Below, piece after piece: positions 52,371 to 60,944 of a stretch of 64,000 nt of DNA. Position numbers and translations under genes: made by a program. This stretch comes from Fortiea sp. LEGE XX443 (lineage in GTDB: Bacteria; Cyanobacteriota; Cyanobacteriia; Cyanobacteriales; Nostocaceae), in NCBI RefSeq assembly GCF_015206815.1, contig NZ_JADEXZ010000024.1, positions 1 to 64,000 on the forward strand, written 5' to 3'. A model generated the notes under the pieces. That model did no database searches. It was not told the DNA's origin and saw only the letters and a list, made by a program, of their open reading frames with translations. How positions within the stretch are numbered: position 1 is the stretch's first letter; each line of letters starts with the position of its first letter.

Positions 52371-52750
52371 ATGACGAACAACCTTAACAGTAGCGATTTC
52401 CATTTACCTTACAATCCAAACCTTGTTGAAAGAGCGAAAGAACTTCGCAAAAACATGACCCCAGCAGAAAAAAACTATGGTGTGAGTATTTGAGGGATTT
52501 TCAATTTCGGGTTTTAAGACAACGACCGATTCATCATTTTATAGTTGATTTCTACTGTCCCATTTTACAATTAGTGATTGAAATTGATGGGGATAGTCAT
52601 TTTACAGATGAAGGTCAAGATTACGATATACAGAGAACCAGCATTTTAGAAGGCTATGGTTTAAAAATTATTAGGTTTACAAATAATCAAGTTTTAAATC
52701 AGTTTGATAGCGTGTGTGAGCAAATACAGGGATTGATACCCCTTCCTTAA
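52371..52750 (+). pseudogene. DUF559 endonuclease-like gene with a one-base frameshift
   Basis: From ATG at 52371 the frame reads MTNNLNSSDF and AKELRKNMTPAEK, the usual DUF559 start, then leaves frame at a run of seven A (52468-52474) and stops at 52494. Adding one A restores AEKKLWCEYLRDFQFRVLRQ, and the rest (IVDFYCPILQLVIEIDGDSH, then EGYGLKIIRFTNNQVL) is intact to the stop at 52750. DUF559 is a Vsr-like PD-(D/E)XK family with E-x-D residues visible. The frameshift could be a true mutation, a sequencing error in a homopolymer, or slippage-tolerant expression. It is flanked on both sides by GGGGGACTT repeats. Confidence 0.8.
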
Positions 52751-52764
52751 AAAGAGGAAAAATT

Positions 52765-52844
52765 CTTCAAAGTCCCCCTTTTTAAGGGGAGCCACTGCGT
52801 TGCGGGGGTTCCCCCCGTTGTAGCAAGTGGCGTGGATTTAGGGG
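52765..52844. repeat. Right copy of the 81-bp inverted repeat
   Basis: It is the reverse complement of 47705-47785, with C instead of T at one position and a shorter A run. It lies 14 bases after the DUF559 stop. The copy is followed by ATCTAAAG and about 170 bases without a gene before patB ends. Confidence 0.85.
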
Positions 52845-53023
52845 GATCTAAAGATGATGAGACAAATTTAGATCCTGAACAGCGATCGCATGGCCTAACT
52901 TTTATCTTCCCCAAACTCTATAGTGAAATTAAGGTGCGGAAGAAGTTAAACTTGAAACATAAAAACACAGATGACAAATGAGCATCTGTGTTTATCTATA
53001 TATATCTGCATTCAATACTCCAA

Positions 53024-54613
53024 TTAAGCGAGATTCAGCACTTTGCGTAACAGTGCTTGGTCTTCTATTTTGGCTTTGAGGCGACCATTTTCAACATCTC
53101 GAATCCAGCTTTGGCTTTTGCCGGTGAGTTTTGCTAATTCGCGTTGGGAGAGATTTAAATTTTTGCGGGCTTCTAAAATCTGTTCGCCAACTAAATCGCC
53201 TGTGATTCTGACTCGTCTTTTGTTTTTGATGGTTCGTCGTTGCTTTTTTTCGGAGTCAGAGATTTGTTGTTCCCATTCTGGGGGGAGTTCAAATGACAAA
53301 ATCCGCGCGTTCATTAGCAGGTTCCACTTTCCACGGGGGCCGGAGTCTGTTAAACGCGTTTCGCCACCACCGTCGTTAATCCAAAATTCTAAGGCTTCGT
53401 CTGGATCTTCGGGAATCCCCATTAATTTCGCCCATAATGGTTGAATTTCTAGCGGGTAAGTTATGGGGTCAAACATGGGTTTAATTCCCAAATGATTTAG
53501 CTCTTCCAAATCATTTTCAAATGTCCGCAATAGTCGTTTGCGTTCTTCTCGCTGTCGGGAGGCTAGGGTGACTTTTTCTTCACCATAGGCGATGCGTAGC
53601 AGGGTAGGAACAGTGATGCGTTGTTCTTTACCCATCTTGGTTTTAAATAGCAACCACAGCATGAGTCTGACAGCGCCTTCGTGTTGTTGCCAAATACTCA
53701 TTACGGTGGTTAAAAGTGTTTTCGGCAAGCTACCGTATTGATAGAAGGCAGTGCGTTCTTTACAGGCTTGTTTGTTTAAGAAATACTGCGCCCAAATTCC
53801 GGCTCTGACTTTAAAAGTTAGTCCAACTAGATATTTACATCCTATGTCGTCTTCTTGGAAGTGGTGCTGAACATGGACTAAGTGCCACAAACGAGACTTG
53901 GTGACAGAAAATCCTTTAACTCGGCCTTGTTGAGGCCAGTCGATGGAAATTAGCAACGAACAAGCTTGTTGGACAAGATTTTTCATTAAGGTGAGCTTGG
54001 CAGTTTTACTTAGGTCTTTGCGTTTTTCTAGCCCTAAGTATTTCTCTATTTGCCGTTCATCGATCGCAAATTCTTGCTCCCAAGGTTGTTCTAAGGTGGT
54101 GGCGTGGGCTGCTAATATCAGATGGATACAAGTGGCTCTGATATCTAATGCTTCAATAGCTTCTAAGTTGGTGATCAGATCACTGACATTGAAGGGGTCT
54201 TGGATGTGAAAAGCGATCGCACCTTTTCCTTGGCTAACTTGTCGGCTGTAACATAAATATCCGGCTGCGTCTGGTTCCCAATTTAAGGATGTGCGTTGAG
54301 CCAATACATTACACGCCTCCCAAATTGCGATCGCTGAAGCAAAGGGGTTATTCTTGCCATTAGAAAATAAGTCTAGGCTGGTAGCATCTCTCGGTTCAAC
54401 TTTGCATCTCCCCTTTTTTGCCTGCCACGGTATGGGAGAATTTGTTGGGCAAGCTATTACACATTGCGGTTCAGGATAATAGCCCTCACAATTGTTACAA
54501 AGACATGGATCAATCCAATATTCATCATTTTCTAACTGAATCGCACCCGTAGGACATTGGGGACGGCAGTTATCACATCCAACGCAACTGTTGTTAGGAA
54601 TTGTATAAGGCAT
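53024..54613 (-). CDS. patB: Heterocyst/nitrogen-fixation regulator PatB (CnfR)
   Basis: A 529-residue DNA-binding regulator. The N-terminus has a bacterial ferredoxin-type pair of cluster motifs: CVGCDNCRPQCPTG and CLCNNCEG...CVIACP (residues about 10-60). The central 350 residues are unique to the family. The C-terminus is an XRE-like helix-turn-helix (LNLSQRELAKLTGKSQSWIRDVENGR, shown here as overlapping parts SQRELAKLTG and SWIRDVENGR). In Anabaena PatB is needed for diazotrophic growth in heterocysts; the CnfR homologue activates nif genes under low oxygen. ATG at 54613 gives the known length; a GTG five codons upstream is less likely. It is divergent from fdxB over a 926-base region. 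Confidence 0.93.
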   Translation of the reverse strand: MPYTIPNNSCVGCDNCRPQCPTGAIQLENDEYWIDPCLCNNCEGYYPEPQCVIACPTNSPIPWQAKKGRCKVEPRDATSLDLFSNGKNNPFASAIAIWEACNVLAQRTSLNWEPDAAGYLCYSRQVSQGKGAIAFHIQDPFNVSDLITNLEAIEALDIRATCIHLILAAHATTLEQPWEQEFAIDERQIEKYLGLEKRKDLSKTAKLTLMKNLVQQACSLLISIDWPQQGRVKGFSVTKSRLWHLVHVQHHFQEDDIGCKYLVGLTFKVRAGIWAQYFLNKQACKERTAFYQYGSLPKTLLTTVMSIWQQHEGAVRLMLWLLFKTKMGKEQRITVPTLLRIAYGEEKVTLASRQREERKRLLRTFENDLEELNHLGIKPMFDPITYPLEIQPLWAKLMGIPEDPDEALEFWINDGGGETRLTDSGPRGKWNLLMNARILSFELPPEWEQQISDSEKKQRRTIKNKRRVRITGDLVGEQILEARKNLNLSQRELAKLTGKSQSWIRDVENGRLKAKIEDQALLRKVLNLA

Positions 54614-55539
54614 AAAACTTCTTCCCACTTAATCGTTGAGATGTCTGGCTCAAGTCTCCCCTGGATGTGTCCTGTTTATTCATCACTCACTACCACATTA
54701 TTTACCTAGCAAGAAGCAAATTTTCTTGCGTAATTATTACTCACATCCATATTTAGACTTCGCATCCAAGCGGAGGCTCTGTCAGGCTTTTAATCCGAAC
54801 CGAATATTACTTCTTCATTAACTATACATTTCATAAATGTTTAGATGATTTTGTTCATCATGAGCCTAGGAAATTTTCTTAAGCTTTCATATTTTTTTAA
54901 TTCTTAACTTTTACTCTTTGACCTCAAAAACTTAAACCAAGGAATTTTGCTGAATATTTATACATACAATAACTGGCAATATAGAGTTTATTAATAATTT
55001 TAATATTTACTATCAAGTGAACTGCTGTTATAACAGTTACATTTTCACTTGATGTGTTCTAATTCCTATCTTCTCTTAAAATTAGTGCATTTTTATTGCT
55101 AATTAACAATACTTGAGTAATACAAATACAAAATATAGTTATGTAACTAAATAACATATACTCTGTATACGCTATTACTGTATTTTTAAATCCGTTTTAA
55201 AATTGCGAAGTAATTTCATCATTAATATAGGTAGTAATTAACTTACCAGTAATTTATTTAGCTTGATAGGTATCATTCAGATCCCCGACTTCTTTAAGAA
55301 GTCGGGGATCTTGTTGTTCACGAATGATTTAACGCTGCCATTTTTATAAAAAATCTGGAAATTTTATTGCCAAAGAATTTCATTTAATTAATAAAACGGA
55401 AGTTAAAAACAGGATAAAAGTCATCAAATTTTAATTTGATCAAAATTAATCGTTTCACAACAAAACAAAACAATTAGATTAAGTTAGTATGAATTTAAGT
55501 ACAAACAATTAGATAGGCAAAATTGCCGAAGGTTTATTC
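54614..55539. other. 926-base divergent control region between patB and fdxB
   Basis: AT-rich, with no gene. It should hold the promoters of patB and fdxB. I looked for an NtcA box (GTA, eight bases, TAC) and found only near misses (for example GTAATTAACTTAC near 55231, with seven bases between). A perfect 33-bp palindrome is at 55279-55311. A GGCAAAATTGCC palindrome lies 15 bases before the fdxB start codon. Confidence 0.5.
55279..55311. repeat. Perfect 33-bp palindrome in the patB-fdxB region
   Basis: AGATCCCCGACTTCTT and AAGAAGTCGGGGATCT are exact reverse complements around a single T. The same sequence family is found at 5712-5744, including the flank CTTGTT, so it is a dispersed element and not a specific operator. 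It may act as a bidirectional terminator or insulator. Confidence 0.75.
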
Positions 55540-55833
55540 ATGGCAACACTAACAGGATTGACATTTGGAGGTAAAACCTGGACACCTAAATTTGCCCAGG
55601 AGATTGACAAAGATAAATGTATCGGCTGTGGCAGATGTATGAAAGTATGTGGATATAGTGTGCTGGATTTAAAAGCACTCAATGAAGAGGGTGAATTTGT
55701 CGAAGATGATGAAGATGATGAAATCGAGCGCAAAGTCATGGTAGTTGCTCACTCCGAGAACTGCATTGGTTGCGAAGCTTGCTCCCGGATTTGTCCCAAA
55801 AATTGCTACACCCACGTCGCATTAAACAATTAA
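55540..55833 (+). CDS. fdxB: Nif-associated ferredoxin III, FdxB
   Basis: A 97-residue ferredoxin with two cluster-binding regions: [11 protein letters not shown] (about 28-38) and [15 protein letters not shown] (about 75-89). The start [18 protein letters not shown] is characteristic of the nif-specific ferredoxin III family. An acidic insert [13 protein letters not shown] separates the motifs. It is thought to donate electrons for nitrogenase or its cofactor assembly. It lies between patB and the cox genes, the arrangement known from heterocystous cyanobacteria. No operon partner is closer than 500 bases. Confidence 0.93.
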   Translation: MATLTGLTFGGKTWTPKFAQEIDKDKCIGCGRCMKVCGYSVLDLKALNEEGEFVEDDEDDEIERKVMVVAHSENCIGCEACSRICPKNCYTHVALNN

Positions 55834-56362
55834 AGATTTGCCGATTATTCACAGTTGTTGTTTTAACAAAGGGATAGTCAGCAAGGTAACTAGAGGGAAA
55901 TTTGATAAAATTACTAGAACTCAGCAAAAAGTTCATAGTAAACAAATGCGTAAATTCAAAATTGTTAATTATTAACTAAATCATACTTGCTGCTAATTTT
56001 GCTGTTCAATATGAGAACTAATAGCGTCCTCTAAAAACAACTAACTATTGTGAGAGTGGAAGGCAATTTTGTCATAGTAGCTGGAAATATTGTCAAGTTT
56101 TGGGGGAAGGATCTGAAGATATCTGGAAAATTCCCCCAATTTTTATCAGAAATAAGATAGAAAGTTAATAAGTAGAAGTCAAAAATCAAGAATTTGATTA
56201 TAGGCTTTTGTGCTGTTTTAAATAGTGGATTTATTGGTGCTGTAATCTACTAAAAAATACTGAAGAATGAATGTAAAAGCCTGAAAAAAAGTTATTTCAT
56301 ACTTCATACTTCATACTTCACACTTCATACTTCCTAGTAAAATTTACAGAGCAGGAGCTTTT
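55834..56362. other. Spacer between fdxB and coxB with TTCATAC heptamers
   Basis: 529 bases without a gene. Five tandem TTCATAC/TTCACAC heptamers occupy 56296-56330, ending 32 bases before the coxB ATG. The sequence GCAGGAGCTTTT before the ATG supplies a good ribosome binding site. AGGCTTTTGTGCTG near 56203 and AAAAGCCTG near 56277 are weakly complementary. No NtcA-type box was found. Confidence 0.55.
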
Positions 56363-57340
56363 ATGGAACAAATTCCTGTTTCACTATGGACGCTAGTTGC
56401 TGGCATAGTAGTGACAGCGTTTAGTGTTTGGATTGGTCACAACCATACACTATTACCAGTACAAGCATCGCAACAAGCACCTTTGGTAGACGGATTTTTC
56501 AACATCATGTTTACCATTGCGATCGCTTTATTTCTGATTGTAGAAGGAACTATTCTGTTTTTTCTGGTGAAGTTTCGTCGCCGTTGCGGTGATGACACTG
56601 ATGGTGTACCAGTGGAAGGTAATGTTCCCTTAGAAATTTTTTGGACAGCTATCCCATCAGTGATTGTAATTGGTTTAGGCATCTATAGTGTAGATGTGTT
56701 TAACCAGATGGGCGGTTTTGAGCCAGGAAGTCATGCTCATTCGCCAGCGCATGTTGCTCACGCTTCGGGAAGTGCGATCGCGGCTACTCTCAACAATACC
56801 GCAGCACCGACAACAGCCCCCAGCATTGGCATTGGTGCGAGTAAGAACCAAAGCAAACCCGCTGACTTAGTAGTTAACGTCAGAGGAATGCAGTATGCTT
56901 GGATCTTTGAATATCCCAACAATGGCGTTACCACTGGAGAACTGCACGTTCCTATCGGTGCTGATGTGCAACTAAACCTGTCAGCACAGGATGTAATTCA
57001 TTCCTTTTGGGTTCCCCAATTCCGGTTGAAGCAAGACGCATTACCCGGTATCGCCACTGAATTGCGATTCACCGCTACAAAGACAGGTACATATCCCGTT
57101 GTTTGTGCGGAACTTTGCGGTGGTTATCACGGTTCCATGCGATCGCAAGTCATTGTCCACACACCCGAAGAATACGATCGCTGGCTGACAGAAAGCCAAG
57201 TCGCTCAAAAGCAAGATTTACATCAAGCTGTCGCAGTGAACCCAGCTGAGTTATCTACCGCCGAGTTTCTTGCGCCTCATATCCACAATATGGGTGTGAG
57301 TGCTGCAACTATCGAGTCATTAGTCAATAGTCATGAGTAG
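56363..57340 (+). CDS. coxB: Cytochrome c oxidase subunit II (CoxB, second set)
   Basis: A 325-residue subunit that receives electrons at the CuA centre. Two membrane helices (about 10-30 and 50-75) are followed by the soluble domain. CuA ligands are complete: HSFWVPQFRLKQDALPG, then CAELCGGYHGSM (C, E, C, H, M). A loop of about 50 residues rich in A, S, T and H (about 125-170) is longer than in standard subunits. It is the first gene of the oxidase set beside patB and fdxB, which in Anabaena is the heterocyst-expressed cox2 cluster. It should help to lower oxygen for nitrogenase; heterocyst specificity is inferred from context. Confidence 0.93.
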   Translation: MEQIPVSLWTLVAGIVVTAFSVWIGHNHTLLPVQASQQAPLVDGFFNIMFTIAIALFLIVEGTILFFLVKFRRRCGDDTDGVPVEGNVPLEIFWTAIPSVIVIGLGIYSVDVFNQMGGFEPGSHAHSPAHVAHASGSAIAATLNNTAAPTTAPSIGIGASKNQSKPADLVVNVRGMQYAWIFEYPNNGVTTGELHVPIGADVQLNLSAQDVIHSFWVPQFRLKQDALPGIATELRFTATKTGTYPVVCAELCGGYHGSMRSQVIVHTPEEYDRWLTESQVAQKQDLHQAVAVNPAELSTAEFLAPHIHNMGVSAATIESLVNSHE

Positions 57341-57385
57341 CTGACAAATGACATAGGACAAATGACAAAGACACAGGACTAATTT

Positions 57386-59032
57386 ATGACACAAGTAGAA
57401 TTTCCCCGGAATACTCCACCATTACATCCCACAGCGTGGAAATGGTACGACTACTTTACCTTCAACGTAGATCATAAGGTAATTGGTATTCAATACCTAG
57501 TCACAGCATTTCTGTTTTATATCATCGGTGGATTGATGGCGATCGCCATTCGCGCCGAACTCGCCACACCAGATGCAGATTTACTCGACCCCAATCTGTA
57601 TAACGCCTTCATGACCAATCACGGAACAATCATGATTTTCTTATGGATTGTTCCCAGTGCGATCGGGGGATTTGGTAACTATCTAGTACCGTTGATGGTT
57701 GGTGCTAGAGATATGGCCTTCCCCAAACTAAATGCAGTCGCTTTTTGGTTAAACCCACCAGCCGGATTACTACTACTCGGAAGTTTCTTCTTCGGTGGTT
57801 CCCAATCTGGTTGGACAGCTTACCCACCTCTAAGTTTAGTGACAGCGCCAATTGCTCAATCCATGTGGATTTTGGCGATCGTCTTAGTAGGAACCTCCTC
57901 AATTTTGGGTTCGCTGAACTTTGTGATCACCATCTTGATGATGAAAGTCCCCAGCATGAAATGGGATCAACTACCCTTATTCTGTTGGGCAATTTTAGCC
58001 ACTTCCGTACTAGCACTCCTCTCTACACCTGTGTTAGCTGCGGGTTTAGTGCTGCTATTATTTGACCTCAATTTCGGCACATCCTTCTTTAAACCAGATG
58101 CAGGTGGTAACGTTGTCATCTACCAACACTTATTCTGGTTCTATTCTCACCCGGCAGTATACTTGATGATTCTGCCCATCTTCGGCATCATGTCCGAAGT
58201 CATCCCCGTCCATGCGCGTAAGCCCATTTTCGGATATAAAGCGATCGCTTATTCTAGTGTGGCGATCTGCGTCGTTGGTTTATTCGTCTGGGTTCACCAC
58301 ATGTTCACCAGTGGTACACCCGGTTGGATGCGGATATTCTTCACTATCTCCACCCTCATCGTCGCCGTACCCACTGGCGTAAAAATCTTCGCCTGGGTTG
58401 CTACCCTTTGGGGTGGTAAGATTCGCTTCACCAGCGCCATGCTATTTGCGATCGGCTTGTTATCAATGTTTGTCATGGGTGGCTTAAGCGGCGTGACAAT
58501 GGGGACAGCACCCTTTGATGTTCACGTCCACGATACATATTATGTAGTGGGACACTTCCACTACGTCTTATTTGGCGGTTCCGTGTTTGGTATCTACGCC
58601 GGTATTTATCACTGGTTCCCCAAAATAACCGGACACAAACTCAACGAAACTTGGGGACGCATTCACTTTGCTCTCACCTTCATCGGGACTAACCTCACAT
58701 TTCTACCCATGCACGAATTGGGTTTACAAGGAATGCCTCGACGAGTAGCAATGTATGATCCACAATTCATTACCTTAAATCAAATTTGTACCATCGGCGC
58801 ATTCGTCTTAGGGATATCAGTAATTCCCTTCGCCTTCAACATGCTTTGGAGTTGGAGCAAAGGAGAAGTAGCGGGTGATAATCCTTGGCGTGCTTTGTCC
58901 TTAGAATGGACAACCAGTTCACCACCATTAGTTGAAAACTGGGAAGTCTTACCAGTAGTCACCCACGGCCCTTACGACTACGGTCATAGTGTAGAAGTAG
59001 CACCAACAGCTACACCAGAAGTGAGTGCATAG
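57386..59032 (+). CDS. coxA: Cytochrome c oxidase subunit I (CoxA, second set)
   Basis: A 548-residue catalytic subunit with twelve membrane helices. It carries the heme a, heme a3 and CuB ligands: MTNHGTIMIFLW (low-spin heme histidine, about 75), HLFWFYSHPAVYLMILP (CuB histidine and cross-linked tyrosine, about 246-262), HHMFTSG, and HDTYYVVGHFHYVLFGG (about 380-396). The gene follows coxB by 45 bases, so the two are co-transcribed. The spacer contains TGACAAA-type repeats. Subunit III follows only after a 439-base repeat-rich gap, unusual for an oxidase operon. Confidence 0.95.
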   Translation: MTQVEFPRNTPPLHPTAWKWYDYFTFNVDHKVIGIQYLVTAFLFYIIGGLMAIAIRAELATPDADLLDPNLYNAFMTNHGTIMIFLWIVPSAIGGFGNYLVPLMVGARDMAFPKLNAVAFWLNPPAGLLLLGSFFFGGSQSGWTAYPPLSLVTAPIAQSMWILAIVLVGTSSILGSLNFVITILMMKVPSMKWDQLPLFCWAILATSVLALLSTPVLAAGLVLLLFDLNFGTSFFKPDAGGNVVIYQHLFWFYSHPAVYLMILPIFGIMSEVIPVHARKPIFGYKAIAYSSVAICVVGLFVWVHHMFTSGTPGWMRIFFTISTLIVAVPTGVKIFAWVATLWGGKIRFTSAMLFAIGLLSMFVMGGLSGVTMGTAPFDVHVHDTYYVVGHFHYVLFGGSVFGIYAGIYHWFPKITGHKLNETWGRIHFALTFIGTNLTFLPMHELGLQGMPRRVAMYDPQFITLNQICTIGAFVLGISVIPFAFNMLWSWSKGEVAGDNPWRALSLEWTTSSPPLVENWEVLPVVTHGPYDYGHSVEVAPTATPEVSA

Positions 59033-59112
59033 TTATTAAATATCTCCTCACCCTTCTTCACTACGGAGTACACATCAATTTTTTCATTAACAATGTTATT
59101 GCATCGCTCTGC

Positions 59113-59217
59113 ATTGTGAATGCAACACCTCACACTGTGAATGTATTGCCTCACAATGTGAATGCAACACTTCACATTGTGAATGTATCGCCTCACATTA
59201 TTGATGTAACGCTCCGC
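59113..59217. repeat. Five 21-bp tandem repeats between coxA and coxC
   Basis: Units of 21 bases with the core TGTGAATG and the end CTCAC or TTCAC follow one another, alternating between a GCAACAC and a GTATTGC/GTATCGC centre. This gives a higher-order period of 42. The junctions TCACAATGTGA and TCACATTGTGA are palindromes and could be sites of a dimeric DNA-binding protein. The last unit is degenerate. Confidence 0.85.
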
Positions 59218-59265
59218 GCACTTCCGCGTTCAATACTTTTCGGATAAAGGTTTGGTCATCCTAGA

Positions 59266-59358
59266 TTCAGATCCCCCCGCCTGCGGCGACCCCCTTAAAA
59301 AGAGGATAAAAGAGAGTTATTAGCCCCCCCTTTTTAAGGGGGGTTGGGGGGATCTGAA
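59266..59358. repeat. 93-bp element with 13-bp perfect inverted ends
   Basis: TTCAGATCCCCCC at 59266-59278 is exactly complementary to the end at 59346-59358. The inside has a second inverted pair, CCCCCTTAAAAAG and CTTTTTAAGGGGGG. It belongs to the same loose family as the repeats at 47705, 52243 and 52765, but is a separate compact unit. Confidence 0.75.
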
Positions 59359-59471
59359 CAAGATGGAGATGTTAACCGAAATGTATTACCTCCGCGTTAA
59401 AAACACCTCTTCCCTCAAAATCAAGGAAGAGGTGAAAATTCCCCCTCCCCAAAAATTCAGCCAGTAAAAAT

Positions 59472-60059
59472 ATGACGATCGCCACCAGCGAACATCACAC
59501 TGAAGAACATCATCCAGATTTACGAGTCTGGGGATTGTTAACATTCCTCATCTCTGAATCTCTCATGTTCGGAGGATTCTTTGCTACTTACTTATTTCTT
59601 CGCGGCGTAACAGATGTATGGCCACCAGAAGGAACAGAAGTAGAATTACTTGTCCCGACAATTAACACCATCATTCTAGTGTCTAGCAGTTTCGTCATTC
59701 ACTTTGGTGACGTGGCGATTAAAAAGAATGATCTCCCAGGAATGCAAAAATGGTACAAAATCACCGCCATCATGGGAGCGTTTTTCTTGCTTGGTCAAGT
59801 TTATGAATACATGACCCTAGGATACGGCATGACTGCCAACATCTTTGCTAACTGCTTTTATCTCATGACAGGCTTCCACGGTTTGCACGTTTTCGTGGGA
59901 CTGTTATTGATTTTAGGAGTGTTAAAGCGATCGCAGCGTCCCGGTCATTATTCTGCCACCAAACACACCGGCATCGAAATGGCAGAAATTTACTGGCACT
60001 TTGTAGATATCATTTGGATTGTTCTCTTCAGTTTGCTATACATTCTCACTCAGTTTTAA
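59472..60059 (+). CDS. coxC: Cytochrome c oxidase subunit III (CoxC, second set)
   Basis: A 195-residue membrane protein with five helices. FLISESLMFGGFFATYLFLR (about 27-46), VYEYMTLGYGM, TGFHGLHVFVGLLLILG (about 136-152) and EIYWHFVDIIWIVLFSLLYI near the C-terminus are the family signatures. It is the short, cyanobacterial form, lacking the first two helices of mitochondrial subunit III. It ends the oxidase set and is separated from coxA by repeats. Confidence 0.94.
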   Translation: MTIATSEHHTEEHHPDLRVWGLLTFLISESLMFGGFFATYLFLRGVTDVWPPEGTEVELLVPTINTIILVSSSFVIHFGDVAIKKNDLPGMQKWYKITAIMGAFFLLGQVYEYMTLGYGMTANIFANCFYLMTGFHGLHVFVGLLLILGVLKRSQRPGHYSATKHTGIEMAEIYWHFVDIIWIVLFSLLYILTQF

Positions 60060-60070
60060 AAGTTAGTAGG

Positions 60071-60130
60071 GTGTGTTACGGCACAAGATTATTGAAAGTA
60101 ACAAAAATAATTATCTTTGCCGTAACGCAC
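60071..60130. repeat. 60-bp element with GTGYGTTACGGCA inverted ends
   Basis: GTGTGTTACGGCA (60071-60083) pairs with TGCCGTAACGCAC (60118-60130) with one mismatch. A following GGTGCATTACGC shares its core with the palindrome at 45339. TTCATAC heptamers follow at 60154-60176 just before the next gene. Confidence 0.65.
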
Positions 60131-60180
60131 TCAAATAAATGGTGCATTACGCTTTTCATACTTCATACTTCATACTTTTT

Positions 60181-60663
60181 ATGGTCGATACCAATAGATT
60201 TTCGTGGTTTCAAGTACCAGAAAATGTCAAAAAGTTACTCATATTAGCAGCTGATACTTGGAATAATCATTCAGAATCAGAGAGTTACATGAGACAAGCG
60301 ATCGCTGCATCTGAAGATAACGTAGACATTTTAGTTTCAGCTTATAGATATTTTTACTACAAAAATAATTATTCTCTGGCTTTGCAAACAACATCGAAAT
60401 TATTAGATAAAATTAAAAAAGCAGAAAATTTTCCTGAAAGTTGGGAGCAGCTAAAACCCATACTGATTAATCGGAAGGAAGAAAATCAAATCAGATTGTA
60501 CTTAAATGCTTATGCTGCGACTGGTTTGGTTTTAGCTAAATTAGGAAAATTAGAACAAGCTAAAGAAATCAGCATCAGAGTTCAAGAAATTGACTCTAAA
60601 AATGATTATGGTGCTGGTATTCTCCTGGATATTTTGACACGTCCAGCCGAGGAAGATGATTAG
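60181..60663 (+). CDS. Helical TPR-like hypothetical protein, 160 aa
   Basis: No named family. ATG at 60181 starts MVDTNRFSWFQVPENVKKLL; an upstream frame from 60139 would read through heptamer repeats and is rejected. The protein is all-helical: VDILVSAYRYFYYKNNYSLA and LKTTSKLL-like helices, then YAATGLVLAKLGKLEQAKEI, resemble two or three tetratricopeptide hairpins. The tail is acidic. It lies downstream of the oxidase genes in the same direction, so it may belong to the nitrogen-fixation cluster. No catalytic residues were seen. Confidence 0.7.
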   Translation: MVDTNRFSWFQVPENVKKLLILAADTWNNHSESESYMRQAIAASEDNVDILVSAYRYFYYKNNYSLALQTTSKLLDKIKKAENFPESWEQLKPILINRKEENQIRLYLNAYAATGLVLAKLGKLEQAKEISIRVQEIDSKNDYGAGILLDILTRPAEEDD

Positions 60664-60765
60664 AAAGTATGAAGTATGAAATTTTATCTTTCATATTTTG
60701 TTCTTTCGGTCAGTGATAAATGACAAACGTACTTATCAACACTCAACTGCCAAAATTTACAAGCC

Positions 60766-60939
60766 ATGATGAAGAGTTTTTCTTTTTCTTTTGTTAGACC
60801 TCTTTCCACAGCAAATCTTCCCGAAAATCCTCTCCCCTCTACCATACCTTTATCGCCAGTCACCTATCCTGAGAATCTACCCTCTTATTATTCACCACCA
60901 GTATTTCTTATGCCTGGCACTTCTCGATATACATTGTAA
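60766..60939 (+). CDS. Possible small proline-rich protein, 57 aa
   Basis: A 57-residue open frame starts MMKSFSFSFVRPLS and ends PGTSRYTL, with ten or more prolines (PENPLPSTIPLSP and PSYYSPPVF). It stops five bases before the ATG of the cupin gene, which suggests translational coupling or a leader peptide. It is short enough to be overlooked by gene callers. No homologue is recognised. It could equally be a chance frame; the proline-rich composition and the exact spacing are the only arguments. Confidence 0.4.
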   Translation: MMKSFSFSFVRPLSTANLPENPLPSTIPLSPVTYPENLPSYYSPPVFLMPGTSRYTL

Positions 60940-60944
60940 AAACT

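Larger units (their letters stand above)
59033..59471. other. Gap inside the cox operon filled by two repeat elements
   Basis: 439 bases separate coxA from coxC. They contain a 21-bp tandem array (59113-59217) and a GATCCCCCC element (59266-59358); the rest is unremarkable. A run of C-rich sequence before coxC includes CCCCTCCCC. No internal promoter was recognised. Confidence 0.6.

Noticed and set aside
52371-52750. Programmed frameshifting in the DUF559 gene
   Set aside because: A run of seven A could allow slippage, but no stimulatory structure or conserved pattern is seen; mutation or sequencing error is simpler.
54614-55539. NtcA binding site before patB or fdxB
   Set aside because: No GTA-8 bases-TAC was found; the closest candidate has a seven-base spacer.
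59113-59217. Tandem 21-bp units considered as a CRISPR array
   Set aside because: The units are directly adjacent with no unique spacers, and no cas genes are nearby.
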